DNA of 64,000 nucleotides from Streptomyces sp. CBMA29 (GTDB taxonomy: Bacteria > Actinomycetota > Actinomycetes > Streptomycetales > Streptomycetaceae), in NCBI RefSeq assembly GCF_014596445.1, contig NZ_MECL01000007.1, positions 36,355 through 100,354 of the forward strand. The letters run 5' to 3'. This document shows, in pieces, positions 8,532 through 18,700 of the stretch (positions within the stretch are counted from its first letter, which is position 1; the number at the start of each line of letters is the position of its first letter). The position numbers were made by a program, and so were the translations under genes. Under the pieces are notes generated by a model that saw nothing but the letters and a program-made list of their open reading frames with translations, was not told where the DNA came from and made no database searches.

Positions 8532-11500
8532 TCAGGCCGGAACGACCTCCAGGCTCACCAGCCGCGCGTCCGAGTCGCGACCGCCGGACACGGCGAGCGC
8601 CACGTAGCGTGCCGTCGTACGCGCCGCGAGCGTCGCCGCACGGCCGCGCCGCCGCAGCTCGCCCGCCGGGGTGTACGTCAGCCCGTCCGCGCTGAACTCG
8701 ATGGCGGCGGACGGCACATGGCCGCCGGTCCAGGCGGTACGGATCTCCCGGACGTCGACCGCCGCGCCGAGATCGACCACCATGCGGCCGCGCGCGGAGC
8801 CGGGCCGCCAGGACGTCGCCGGGTCGCCGTCCACGGCCGCGGCCGGATCCGACATGCCCGCGGGCAGCGGACCGGTCGGGAAGGTGTCGCAGCCGACCGC
8901 CACGTCCTCCAGCGGGTACGGCTTCGCGCCGCGCACGGTGACCTGCGCGGTCCTGCCCGGCTGGACATCGACCTGGGCGCAGGCGCCCGACGGCGCCGTG
9001 ATCAGCAGACGGGCGCGCGGACCGCTCACCCGTACGGTGGAGGCGTCGACGACCTCCACCCGCAGACCGGTGGGGACCGAACCGCCCGCACGCGACGTCA
9101 GGGTGAAGCGGGCCGGGACGACCGCCGCGCTCGCGGCCGTCAGTTCGGCCGCGAAGTCGGTGCCGTCCGAGGTGACGTGCTGCGTTCCCGCGTAGAGCGT
9201 GAGACGGGACCGGCTCTGCGGCACCGACACCGTGGTGGCCACGGAGCCGGCGGAGAGGTTGAACAGGCTCAAGTGCCCGCCCGCCGTACTGGCCTTGACC
9301 GCCGCGTCGCGCGCCCGGGGCGCGGGCCGCGCGGCGGCGGCCTTCACCGCACGCGGGTCGCCCGACGGCAGACCCTCCACCAGCAACGGCTCGGCGGGAC
9401 CGTCGGAGAGCACCACCAGATCGCCGTACACGGACAGCGGGTTGGCGGCGCCGCGCACCACCAGCCCCGCCCGGCCGTCCACCGACAGCCAGCCGCCCCG
9501 GCTGGACAGGTCCGCGTTCGGGAAGCGGATCAGATCCGTCCAGGTCTTCCCGTCCGCCGAGCCCTGCACGCGGTACGCGCGGGCCGCCGCCGTCTCCCAG
9601 CGCAGCGTCACACGGTCGAAGGCACTGGCGGCGCCGAGGTCCACGGTCAGCCAACTGTCCGCGCGCCCGCGGTCCGAGACCGCGACCGCCCACCGGGTCG
9701 TCGCGTTGCCGTCCACGGCCAGCGCCGCGCCCTTGCCGGAGTCGGCGGACGACGCGGTGGCCGTCTTGCCCTGAGCCAGATCCGGACCGCTCGCGCCGTC
9801 CCGGACCTCGAAGGCGTACAGCGAGTAGCCGTACGTGGTGTGGCCCGCGACGCCCTGCATGCGCACGTACCGCCACGAACCGCTGGGCACGCTCAGCTCG
9901 TCCACCCGCGGCCCGGGGCCGACACCGGCGTTGCCGCTGTCCTGCGAGGCGACCTTCGCGCTGCCCTCGGCCGCGGTGTACGTACGGCTGCCGACGAGCC
10001 CCGCGACACCGGGCATCGTCAGATTCTGCACCCGCAGCGAGCCCTCGCCCGACGCCGTACCGCTGGTCGCGTAGACCACCGCGCCGGACGGCAGAGTGGT
10101 GAACCCGGCGGTCCCCGAGTCCAGGGTCAGCACGGTCGCGGTCGCGTCGAAGCCGTCGCGCACCTCCCGGTACGTCGTCACCGACCGCTTGAGCACCTTC
10201 GCCGCCGTCGCGGGCAGGAACATCGGCGTCGTACCGCTGAGCGCGAACAGCCAGTCGTCGTGGGCGGGTTGCCAGCCGAATTTCACAAAGCCCGGCTTGC
10301 TGACCGCCGCGGCCCAGGCCGCCGGGGTCTGCTGCGCGACCAGACCGGGGCCGGTGCCGAAGTCCTTGACGCCGGAGGCCCGCGCGAACAGCTCCGCGTC
10401 CGACAGCGGCTTGACGACCCCGCCGTGCGCGGCCCGCCACTCGTGCAGCAGATAGCTGATCGCCACCTCGGCGCGCGCCTCGGGCTCGTACTTCGGCTCA
10501 CCGGAGAACTTCGCCAGCCGGTACAGCGGCGCGTACGCCTGGTACGGCGCCAGCCGCGCCGCCATCGCGGCCTCGCCCCACGCCGCCGTACGGTCCCCGG
10601 CGACCTGCGCGAGGAACGCCAGCGGGATCACGTCACGGCCGTAGAGGTGCTCGCGGTCGGCGACCATCGGCATCAGCGGCTCGCCCGCGTCGCTCATCAC
10701 CATCAGCAGCGTGCGCCACAACTGCTTGGCGTTCGGCTGCTCTGTGAGCACCTGCGGCAGCGGACGGCCCGCGGTGATGAAGTGCACGGCGTTACGGCCC
10801 GAGGTGCGCCACAACTCCTGCTGGTAGTGCGGTCCGAAGGAGCCGTGGTTCTCCACGATGAAGGAGTCGTACAGATTCGTCGCGGTGTTCGCGCTGACCG
10901 CGACGCCGTCCACCACGGTCGGGTTGGCCAGGTCGGCGGCCGGGAGCCCGGTCTCGTTCCGGCTCCAACGGCCGTACGCGGCGCTCCAGTCGGCATACCG
11001 CGGATCGTCGCTGGCCCAGGCCAGACCCGGCGCGAGGGACTGGGCGTAGACGCCCATCTCCTCCAGTTTGGTGTCCCCGACGAAACCGCCCTTGAGACCG
11101 TTCGTCGTCCAACTGCCGGACGCCGGGTCGTTGGCGGTGCCCAACGCCGTGGTGTACGCGGCCTGTTCGCGCACGATCGTGTCGACGTGACCTCGCGTCA
11201 CCGCGTCCAACTGGTCCCAGAGCAGGTGCGCCGCGAGCACGAAGTAGAGCTGGAAGGTCGTGTCGAAGAAGAGGGTGCGGCCCCACTCGGTGCCGCCCGT
11301 CAGGCGGTTGGACGCGGCGAAGTGCTTGATCGTGGCCAGCGTGTGCGACCGCAGCGTCTCCTTGTCGATGCCCGCGCTCGTGGCGTCGTACGTACCGCGG
11401 GTCAGCAGCACCGCGTTGCCGAGGACGACCACGAAGTTGTAGTCGGTCCCCGTGTAGTAGCCCTTCGAGGCGTCCCACTGGGTCTCGGCCCAGCGGGTGT

Positions 11501-11705
11501 GGGTCAGCAGCGCCTGGTAGTAGGCGGCGGCGACACCGTCGTCGGGAGCGTGGCCGGGACCGTGCCCTCCGGCGCCGTGGTGGCCCGCGGGCGCGGCGTC
11601 CGCGGAGGCGGCGCCGATCGACAGCGGCGTGGCGACGGCCAGGGAGGTGAGCGCGGCGAGCTGGGCGAAGCGCCGTCTGCCCAGTCCGGCGGGGTCGTGG
11701 GTCAC
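8532..11705 (-). CDS. Tat-exported multidomain protein with two F5/8 type C (CBM32) domains
   Basis: About 1057 residues. The GTG at 11705 is preceded by GAGGAG eight bases upstream and yields a twin-arginine signal (GRRRFAQLAAL, cleavage near ASADA). The N-terminal ~400 residues look all-helical, like the (alpha/alpha)6 barrels of polysaccharide lyases and some glycosidases, with a suggestive ENHGSFGPHYQ motif. A beta-rich middle follows. Two discoidin/F5-8C carbohydrate-binding modules are seen, around LAQGKTATASSADSGKGAALAVDG and in the C-terminal ~130 residues (DPAAAVDGDPATSWRPG). A lyase or hydrolase of a host or plant polysaccharide is likely, but the catalytic family is not certain. 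A palindromic operator lies 23 bp upstream. Confidence 0.8.
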   Translation of the reverse strand: MTHDPAGLGRRRFAQLAALTSLAVATPLSIGAASADAAPAGHHGAGGHGPGHAPDDGVAAAYYQALLTHTRWAETQWDASKGYYTGTDYNFVVVLGNAVLLTRGTYDATSAGIDKETLRSHTLATIKHFAASNRLTGGTEWGRTLFFDTTFQLYFVLAAHLLWDQLDAVTRGHVDTIVREQAAYTTALGTANDPASGSWTTNGLKGGFVGDTKLEEMGVYAQSLAPGLAWASDDPRYADWSAAYGRWSRNETGLPAADLANPTVVDGVAVSANTATNLYDSFIVENHGSFGPHYQQELWRTSGRNAVHFITAGRPLPQVLTEQPNAKQLWRTLLMVMSDAGEPLMPMVADREHLYGRDVIPLAFLAQVAGDRTAAWGEAAMAARLAPYQAYAPLYRLAKFSGEPKYEPEARAEVAISYLLHEWRAAHGGVVKPLSDAELFARASGVKDFGTGPGLVAQQTPAAWAAAVSKPGFVKFGWQPAHDDWLFALSGTTPMFLPATAAKVLKRSVTTYREVRDGFDATATVLTLDSGTAGFTTLPSGAVVYATSGTASGEGSLRVQNLTMPGVAGLVGSRTYTAAEGSAKVASQDSGNAGVGPGPRVDELSVPSGSWRYVRMQGVAGHTTYGYSLYAFEVRDGASGPDLAQGKTATASSADSGKGAALAVDGNATTRWAVAVSDRGRADSWLTVDLGAASAFDRVTLRWETAAARAYRVQGSADGKTWTDLIRFPNADLSSRGGWLSVDGRAGLVVRGAANPLSVYGDLVVLSDGPAEPLLVEGLPSGDPRAVKAAAARPAPRARDAAVKASTAGGHLSLFNLSAGSVATTVSVPQSRSRLTLYAGTQHVTSDGTDFAAELTAASAAVVPARFTLTSRAGGSVPTGLRVEVVDASTVRVSGPRARLLITAPSGACAQVDVQPGRTAQVTVRGAKPYPLEDVAVGCDTFPTGPLPAGMSDPAAAVDGDPATSWRPGSARGRMVVDLGAAVDVREIRTAWTGGHVPSAAIEFSADGLTYTPAGELRRRGRAATLAARTTARYVALAVSGGRDSDARLVSLEVVPA

Positions 11706-11727
11706 GGCAGATCTCCTCTTGCATTTA

Positions 11728-11739
11728 GACAACGTTGTC
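11728..11739. promoter_or_regulatory. LacI-type operator palindrome
   Basis: GACAACGTTGTC is a perfect 12-bp palindrome about 23 bp before the start at 11705. Its CG-centred form is typical of LacI/GalR family sites in Streptomyces. A near-identical site lies before the GH31 gene at 19178-19191, so both may be controlled by one repressor. Confidence 0.7.
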
Positions 11740-11901
11740 ATTGGCTGCCGGGCCATTCTTTGCGGTCTTGGACGCGGCCGTCAAGGTCTGGGGAGACGGC
11801 AAAGCGGACGGACCGCGACCGGTGAGGGGACGGACTGTGGCCGGTGGGGGTCGCGGTGCGCGCGGGCTGCGGGGTGCGGGTTGCGGGGTGCGCGCGCCGC
11901 G

Positions 11902-12426
11902 TCACGGGTGCACGGTGCGCAGCCACGCCTCGGCCTGACGCGGCGAGTGGAGACGGAGCACCTGGAGGTGCGCGAAGCGGGGGTCCTGGCCGCGCCCGGC
12001 GATGTCCTCGCGCCGGGCGGCGTGCTGGGACCAGGCCCACCACGCCGGGTGCTCGCCGCTGAACCAGCCCGACAGGGTTTCCACGTTGCCGCCGAAGACC
12101 CGCTCCCGGCGCAGCGTCCTGCTCAGCGACCGCCGCAGGACACGCGGCATGATCACCGCTCGCGGGTAGTCGAGCCAGACCACCGTGTCCGCGCGCGTCC
12201 ACAGCAGGTCCCGTACCTCCGGGTAGCCGAAGGAGTCGACGATCCACTCGGGGCCGGCCGCGAGGTCCGCGACCTTCGGTTCGAACTCCGGGTCGGTGGC
12301 CCAGCCGGGACCGGAGAACCGCAGGACGTCCATCTCGTGGAAGGGCAGGCGGAGCCGCTCGGCGAGGGCCCGCGCCATGGTGGTCTTGCCCGCCCCGGTG
12401 ATGCCTGCGACGAGGATGCGTTTCAC
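11902..12426 (-). CDS. P-loop kinase-like protein (adenylate kinase/FlaR-like)
   Basis: 174 residues. A Walker A motif (GITGAGKTT, residues 8-16) follows the first beta strand. A lid-type Arg-rich region (RRSLSRTLRRERVFGG) and Trp/His-rich segments follow, as in small proteins annotated as topology modulation proteins or adenylate-kinase-like. It is presumably cytosolic and NTP-dependent. The substrate is unknown. Neighbouring genes are exported enzymes, so the location suggests nothing about its role. Confidence 0.8.
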   Translation of the reverse strand: MKRILVAGITGAGKTTMARALAERLRLPFHEMDVLRFSGPGWATDPEFEPKVADLAAGPEWIVDSFGYPEVRDLLWTRADTVVWLDYPRAVIMPRVLRRSLSRTLRRERVFGGNVETLSGWFSGEHPAWWAWSQHAARREDIAGRGQDPRFAHLQVLRLHSPRQAEAWLRTVHP

Positions 12427-12455
12427 CGCCCGAGGCTAACCGCTTCTCGGGCGGT

Positions 12456-12506
12456 GGGGTCCGGGTCCGGGTCCGGTTCGGCCGACGGGTCCGGGTCCGG
12501 GTCCGG
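12456..12506. repeat. Two blocks of GGGTCC hexamers
   Basis: GGGTCC occurs three times in tandem in each of two blocks separated by a short GC-rich spacer, between the kinase-like gene start and the phosphoesterase stop. Confidence 0.6.
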
Positions 12507-12554
12507 CCGCCGGGTGCGGTCGGGTCGGGACCCGCCCCCGGCGGTCCGTGTCCG

Positions 12555-14438
12555 TCAGGCGTTCATGAACTCGCGCGGGGTCAGCGCCCGTTCGGCGATC
12601 CGGACGTCACCGATCCAGCCGCGCATGACCTGGTCCGGCTTGCCGCCGTCCGCGTGACCGCCGATCATCCACGGCAGATTGAGCGAGGTCAGGCCGTTGT
12701 TGCGGGTGGACGGATTACGGACGACCGGGCAGCCGTCGACGTACATCGTGGTCTGCCGGCCGTTGTTGACGACGGCGACGTGCCACCAGACGTTGATCGG
12801 CAGGTAGTGGCCCCAGTTGGTGGTCGACGTCGTGAGGTTCAACGGGTAGACGTTCCACTGGAGTTCGGCGCCGCCCGACAGGCTGAGGGTGACGATCGGC
12901 TCGGTCTCGGAGTAACCCGTCTTGCCCGCCTGGCCGCTGGTGCCCCAGCGGCTCAGCAGCGCCGACCAGCCGTTGCGGTTGCCGTCCCAGTCGGCGGGCA
13001 GCTTGAAGAACGCCTCGAAGGTGTACGCCGAGCGGAAGGTGGCCGCGTTCAGCGGCGCCCTGTCCACGGTCTGGAGGTAGGCGCCGTGCGGGCCGCCGCT
13101 GTCCCTGTCGCCGCCGAAGTAGAGGCTGGCGTGGCCGGGCTGGTCCGGGTGGTGGTCGGCCGACCACTTAAGCGCCGCGTCCGTGGCGCCGGGCAGCGCG
13201 ACCTTGGTGAGGTCGTTGCCGCGCCCCGACAGGTCGACGATCCGGTCGGTGCCGTGCGAGCCGTCGAACCGCCAGTACGCCAGAGTGCCGGGCACGAGCA
13301 TCCGGTTGACGGGGCGTGCGGGTCGCGGGGCGGCCGGGGCGAAGCCCGAGAAGCGCTGCTCGAAGTCGATGTCGAGCGAGAACCGGTCCTGCGGACCCGT
13401 CAGTTCGATCTCCTGCCGCTCCAGCTCGTTGAGGCTGTCGGCGGCCTTGCCGAGAATCCACGGCGAGATCGTCTCGACGTCGATGGTGTCGCGCGCCAGG
13501 TCGAAGCGGTAGAGCCGGATCATCGCGGCGCCGCCGTAGTACCGGTCCTGGTAGTTGGTGATGTGCAGATGCGTGTCGTGCCCGGCGGCGTTCTTCTTCA
13601 CCGTGCGCGCGGGCGGCCAGAAGTGGCCGTTGAGCGTGAGGAAGATCTGGTCGTTGCCGTCGATCAGGTCGGCCCACAACTGCTGCCCGAAGTCGGACAG
13701 TTCGGCCTCGTCGCCGTACGTGTCGGCGCCGACGATCTCGTGCGTGGTGAGGATGACCGGGGACTTCGGGTGCGCGGCGATGACCTTCTTCGCCCACGCG
13801 ACGCCCGCGGCCGACGGCCGCCAGTCGAGCGCGAGCACCAGCCACTCCCGGCCCGCGGCCCGGAAGGTGTGGAAGGTGTTGTAGCCGTCGGGGCTCGCGC
13901 CGCCGAAGGAGCGCGCCTTGCGGAACCGCTGCGGCCCGAAGTGGTCGAGGTACGGGGTGTTCCCGCGCTGGTCGTCCTTGCCGGGGATGTCGTGGTTGCC
14001 CGCCAGCACGCTGTACGGCACCTGGTGGTCGTCCAGGATCTTGAACGCCTTGCTGATGGAGGCGAATTCGCCCGCCTTGCCGTTCTGGGTGAGGTCGCCC
14101 AGGTGGGCCATGAAGACGATGTTCTCGTCCTTGCCGTTCGCCAGCAGATAGCGGAAGGCCGCCTCGACCGGCGCCGGGTACAGGGCGTCACCGTCGAACA
14201 TGTACTGCGTGTCCGGCATCACCACGACGGTGAAGCGCTGGTCGTCGGTGTCGGGCCGCCACGGCCCGCCGAACCCCGGAAGCCCGGCGGTTCCGGCCGT
14301 CCCCGGCGTACTGGCAGACGCCGGTCCCGCGGCCGACAGACCGGCCACCGCGGCTCCGGCGAGTCCGGCTCCCACGAGCAGCGATCGGCGGCTCGCGCCG
14401 GGCAGGGGTCCCTCGGGCTGGTGCTGCGGACTGCACAT
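12555..14438 (-). CDS. Tat-exported metallophosphoesterase with C-terminal LamG domain
   Basis: 627 residues. The signal is twin-arginine (ASRRSLLVGAGLAG). The calcineurin-like phosphoesterase domain spans about residues 65-330 and shows the metal ligands in order: DTQ, HLGDLTQNG, GNHD, TTHE and LNGHFW. A LamG/concanavalin-type domain (about 385-620) with NVWWHVAVVNNGRQTTMYVDG follows. The enzyme should hydrolyse an extracellular phosphomono- or diester, with the LamG part binding glycan. No linker to an anchor is seen. It lies among other secreted polysaccharide-acting genes. The substrate is not predictable. Confidence 0.88.
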   Translation of the reverse strand: MCSPQHQPEGPLPGASRRSLLVGAGLAGAAVAGLSAAGPASASTPGTAGTAGLPGFGGPWRPDTDDQRFTVVVMPDTQYMFDGDALYPAPVEAAFRYLLANGKDENIVFMAHLGDLTQNGKAGEFASISKAFKILDDHQVPYSVLAGNHDIPGKDDQRGNTPYLDHFGPQRFRKARSFGGASPDGYNTFHTFRAAGREWLVLALDWRPSAAGVAWAKKVIAAHPKSPVILTTHEIVGADTYGDEAELSDFGQQLWADLIDGNDQIFLTLNGHFWPPARTVKKNAAGHDTHLHITNYQDRYYGGAAMIRLYRFDLARDTIDVETISPWILGKAADSLNELERQEIELTGPQDRFSLDIDFEQRFSGFAPAAPRPARPVNRMLVPGTLAYWRFDGSHGTDRIVDLSGRGNDLTKVALPGATDAALKWSADHHPDQPGHASLYFGGDRDSGGPHGAYLQTVDRAPLNAATFRSAYTFEAFFKLPADWDGNRNGWSALLSRWGTSGQAGKTGYSETEPIVTLSLSGGAELQWNVYPLNLTTSTTNWGHYLPINVWWHVAVVNNGRQTTMYVDGCPVVRNPSTRNNGLTSLNLPWMIGGHADGGKPDQVMRGWIGDVRIAERALTPREFMNA

Positions 14439-14727
14439 GAGCGTCTCTCATTCGTCTGCGCTGTTGTTCGGTTCATCGGTCATGGCGTGCGGCAGCGCGG
14501 AACCCGTGAGGGCCCCCGTGAGGTGGACGGGGCAGGTCCGGCCGGCAGAAGCCGACGCTACGGACCGAGATGACAGCCCCAGCCAACGCGCGACGAAGCG
14601 CACATGAACGCCTTGACGGAATCACCCACTACGGGCGCGCCCTCGGCCCGTACCCCGCCGCCGCGCCGGTCCCGGGACCGTGACGTCCGAGGTCCGGCCG
14701 CTCGCGAGGCCCGCGAGGAGCACGGCG

Positions 14728-14733
14728 TAGGGT
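14728..14733 (+). promoter_or_regulatory. Putative -10 box TAGGGT (leaderless)
   Basis: TAGGGT ends seven bases before the GTG at 14740 (four before the GTG at 14737). The nearest GGAG is 16 or more bases away, too far for a ribosome site, so leaderless initiation is likely. Confidence 0.4.
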
Positions 14734-14739
14734 GCGGTG

Positions 14740-15735
14740 GTGACCTCACCCCACCGCCCCCCGACCGCCGCCGCGCCGGTCACCCTGGCCGACGTCCGCG
14801 ACGCCGCCGCCCGGATCGACGGCGTCGCGCACCGTACGCCCGTACTGCGCTCGCGCACCCTGGACGACCTCGTCGGCGCCGAGGTCCATCTCAAGTGCGA
14901 GAACTTCCAGCGCGTCGGCGCGTTCAAATTCCGCGGCGCGTACAACGCCGCGTCCCGGCTCACGCCCGAGCAGTTGGCCAAGGGCGTCGCCGCGTACTCC
15001 TCGGGCAACCACGCGCAGGCCGTCGCGCTCTCCGCGCGGGAGCTGGGCAGCACCGCGGTGATCGTGATGCCCGAGGACACCCCGCGCTCCAAGCGGGAGG
15101 CCACCGAGGGCTACGGCGCTGAGGTCGTCACCTACGACCGGTATACCGGCGACCGGGTCGCCATCGGCGAGGCGCTGGCCGCCGACCGCGGCCTCACCCT
15201 GATCCCGCCGTACGACCACCCGCACGTCATCGCGGGACAGGGCACCGCCGCGCTGGAACTCCTGGCCGAGGCAGGGCCGTTGGACGCCCTCGTGGTGCCG
15301 GTCGGCGGCGGGGGACTCCTCGCGGGAAGCGCGACCGCCGTCAAGGGGCTGAACAGCGCCATCCGGATGATCGGCGTCGAACCGGAGGCGGGCGACGACA
15401 CCAAGCGCTCGCTGGAGGCGGGCGAGCGCGTCTCCATCCCCGTCCCGCGCACGATCGCCGACGGGCAAGCGGCCTCCGTTCCCGGCGAGTTGACCTTCGC
15501 CATCAACCGGCGGCTGGTGGACGACATCGTCCTGGTCACCGAGGACGCGATCCGCGAGGCGATGCGCTTCGCCTTCGAACGTCTCAAGATCGTCCTCGAA
15601 CCCAGCGGCGCCACGCCACTGGCCGCCCTGCTCTCCGCCCGCGTCACCCCGCTTCCGCCCCGCGTCGGCCTGATCCTGTCCGGCGGCAACATCGACACCG
15701 CGCGCTTCGCGGAACTGTGCGGTGGCGCGCCCTAG
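14740..15735 (+). CDS. PLP-dependent threonine/serine dehydratase
   Basis: About 331 residues, fold-type II PLP enzyme that deaminates threonine or serine to the 2-oxo acid, or possibly racemises serine. The PLP lysine is in GAFKFRGAYNA (Lys about 63), the SSGNHAQA loop binds the substrate carboxylate, and PVGGGGLLAG binds the cofactor phosphate. The C-terminal SGGNID is also typical. There is no regulatory ACT domain, so this is the short catabolic type. The start could be either of two adjacent GTG codons (14737 or 14740). It is monocistronic: a hairpin follows immediately. Confidence 0.9.
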   Translation: MTSPHRPPTAAAPVTLADVRDAAARIDGVAHRTPVLRSRTLDDLVGAEVHLKCENFQRVGAFKFRGAYNAASRLTPEQLAKGVAAYSSGNHAQAVALSARELGSTAVIVMPEDTPRSKREATEGYGAEVVTYDRYTGDRVAIGEALAADRGLTLIPPYDHPHVIAGQGTAALELLAEAGPLDALVVPVGGGGLLAGSATAVKGLNSAIRMIGVEPEAGDDTKRSLEAGERVSIPVPRTIADGQAASVPGELTFAINRRLVDDIVLVTEDAIREAMRFAFERLKIVLEPSGATPLAALLSARVTPLPPRVGLILSGGNIDTARFAELCGGAP

Positions 15736-15746
15736 CCGAGTCATGG

Positions 15747-15782
15747 GTACGGGCCCGCGCGAGGGTACGCGCGGGCCCGTAC
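15747..15782. terminator. Bidirectional 15-bp hairpin
   Basis: GTACGGGCCCGCGCG (15747-15761) pairs with its exact complement at 15768-15782 around AGGGTA. It separates convergent stops at 15735 and 15795. Confidence 0.85.
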
Positions 15783-15794
15783 GGGGTCGGCCGG

Positions 15795-18700
15795 TCAGCG
15801 GTAGCTGAGGATGACCGGTGTGCGCACGCTGCGGGGAGGCAGTGTGACGGTGAGGGAGCGGGTCGCGCTGTCGTAGTGGTACGAGCCCGGCGACAGCCCC
15901 TCGCCGGCCGCCGTGAGGTGGCTCGGCGCGGCGACGCCGAGCAGCGTCACCGTCCACTGCCTGGTCCTGACCTGGCCGGCGAAGGACCCCTTGGCCGGGC
16001 TGATGGTGACGGTGTGCCGCCCGCCGCTCTCGCGGTACCGGACGGCCGTGGTGGCGCTGCGGCCGGGACCGCCGACGGTGCCGTTGTCCTCGTACAGCGA
16101 GGTCGAGCCGGAGGCGCCCGCGGCGACGGTCAGCGTGACCTTGGTCAGCGGCGCCTTGTCGTTGGCGGTCACGTTGTTCGTACGGGTCGGGATGACCGCG
16201 CCCGCCTTGACGAACACCGGCATACGGTCGAGGCCGGTGGTGATGTTCTGCGTGGTGCCGCCGGTGTAGGTCTGCCCGGTGAAGTAGTCCGTCCACTGGC
16301 CGGGCGGGAACCACACCGACGTCGTGGCCGTCGTCCCCGGGGTGGTGACGGGAGCGACCAGCATGTCCGAGCCGTAGAAGTACTCACTGCCCGCGGTGGC
16401 GTACGCCTGCGGCTCGTCCGGGTATTCGAGATACGTGGCGCGGACCACCGGGACGCCCGTGGTGGCCGCCTGCTGCGCGAGGCTGTACGTGTAAGGCACC
16501 AGGTTCTCGCGGAGGTTGAGGAATTTGTCCGCCGACTGCCGCGCCGCCGTGCCGTACTGCCAGGGCAGCCGGTCGCTGTGGTTGCTGTGCAGCCGGTCGA
16601 CGGGCTGGAAGGCGCCGAGCTGCACCCACCGGGCGTACAGGTCGTCCGGCAGCTTGTGCGTGGTGTGGGTGCCGCCGCCGTCGGTGTACGTCTCGGAGCC
16701 GGTCAGGCCCGTCGTGTCGTTGTGGCCGCCGATGTCGTGACTGACCGCGGACATGCCGGTCGCGACCGACTCGCCGGGTGTGTAACCGACTTCGGACCGC
16801 AGCGTGCCCCAGGTCGAGGACGTGTCACCGGTGAAGTGCACGGTGGTGCGCTTGTCGGCCCACGGTCCGGTGGGCAGTCCCTGCTGGCCGCTGTACCCGC
16901 CGGCCTGGAGCGAGCCGTAGGCGCGGGAGATGACGAAGCCGCGGCCGATCGCCGGAGCGGAGTCCGCCGCGTATGCCTGGTTGATCCACGCGTCGGGCGT
17001 CACACCGGCGAGCGAGGACTGGGAGTTGTCGCAGCACCAGTCGAACCACCAGAAGTCGTTGCCCTGCTGGTCCATCGTCTTGTGCAGGTCCATGTACGCC
17101 TTGAGCTGGTCGGGGTCGCCGAAGTCGAAGACGTAGCAGTCGCCTCCCGCGCTCGCCCCCGACGCGCAACCGCCCTTGACCAGCTTGCCCTTGGCGGTCG
17201 CCTGGGCCTGCGCGAACTGCGGGTCCGAGGCCAGGATGCTCGGGTGGGTGTTGAGCGTGTTGTGCAGCCCCTGCGCCGCCGACCAGTCGAAGAAGCCCTT
17301 CGGGTCGGGGAACTTGGCGGTGTTCATCTCCCAACCGCTCCACGTGTTGGGCGACTTGAAGTCCGTGTCGGTCACCAGGACGTCCAGCGGGACGCCTTCG
17401 GAACGGAAGGCGGGCAGGATCTTGTTCTCGTAGTCCGCGGCGGTCCTGTCGATGTACTCCGAGTACCAGACGCCGTACGCCCACTGCGGCAGCAGCTCCG
17501 CCGGGCCGGTCAGCGTCGCCAGGTCCGACAGCGCCTGCTTGTAGGCGTGGCCGTACCCGAAGAGGTAACCGTCCTGGTACGGCGTCCCGTTGTGCGAGGG
17601 GCGCTGCGTGACCTTCTTGGCGGCGGTGTCGTACAGCGCGGACGTCGTGTCGTCCAGCAGGTACCAGCCGTCCTTGTACATCAGGCCGGGCGTGGTCGTC
17701 GGATTGCCGTTGTCACCGTTGAGCCCGTCCAGGCTGCGCCGGTATCCGCCGAGCGCGAGGTGCGGCTGCGGGGCCGCCGCGCCGGACGCGGTCACCGACA
17801 ACGTGTCGAGGTTGATGTGGCAACTCGCCGCGTTCGGGCAGCCGACGGTGATGTCGTCGGCGCCCGCCTTGAGTGCCACGGGCACCGAGGCGGTCTGCCA
17901 GGTGTCCCAGTTGCCGGTCACCGGCAGCGAGAGCGTCGCACTCGTACCGCCGGAGGACACCGTGGCCGTACGGGTCTGGTTCAGACCGTCGCCGCCCGTG
18001 GAGTTGGCGTAGCGCACCTGGACCGAGTACGTCCCGTCGGACGGCACCCCGACGACATGGGCCGTCACGCTCGACCCCTGGTTCAGCTCCCCGAGGAAGC
18101 CGCTGCCCGCGTACCCGCCGTGGTCGGTGGCCACCTTCGCGGAACCCGTGATCCGGTCCGCCTCGGCCTCACAACTCGCGCCGAAAGCACAGTCCGTGAT
18201 GGCGGTCGCCGAGACCGAGGGGAACGCGCCGCCCGAGTTGACCAGCGCGACGCTGTCGATGTTCACATTGCCGGAATTTCCTGCGGCCTTGGACAGCGTG
18301 ACGGTGTGACGGCCCGCGCCGAGCTGCACCGCGGCGGTCGCCAGACTCCAGGTGTCCCAACTGCCGGTCACCGGAAGGCTCAGCGTCCGCGCCGCGCCGC
18401 CGTCCACCGCCAAGGTGAGCGTGCGGGTGGTGTTCTGGCCGTCGCCCGCCGCGGAGTTGGCGTACCGCGCGTCGAATTGGTACGTGCCCGCCGTCGTGAC
18501 CTCGACATCGGCCGACAGCGAACTGCCCGTCCCCTGGAAGCCGGCCAGGAAGCCGGAGCCGGTGTACCCGGTGTGGTCCGTGGCGACGCCGACCCCGCTG
18601 TACGGCAGGCTCTCCGCCTCGCACAGCGCCCCGACCGCGCACGTCATCTGCTGCCACGGAGCCGCGGTGACCGCCGAGGAGCCGGCCGTCAGCCTCACCG

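Noticed and set aside
8718..11825. 1035-codon plus-strand frame
   Set aside because: Antisense shadow of the F5/8 type C protein, with no motifs.
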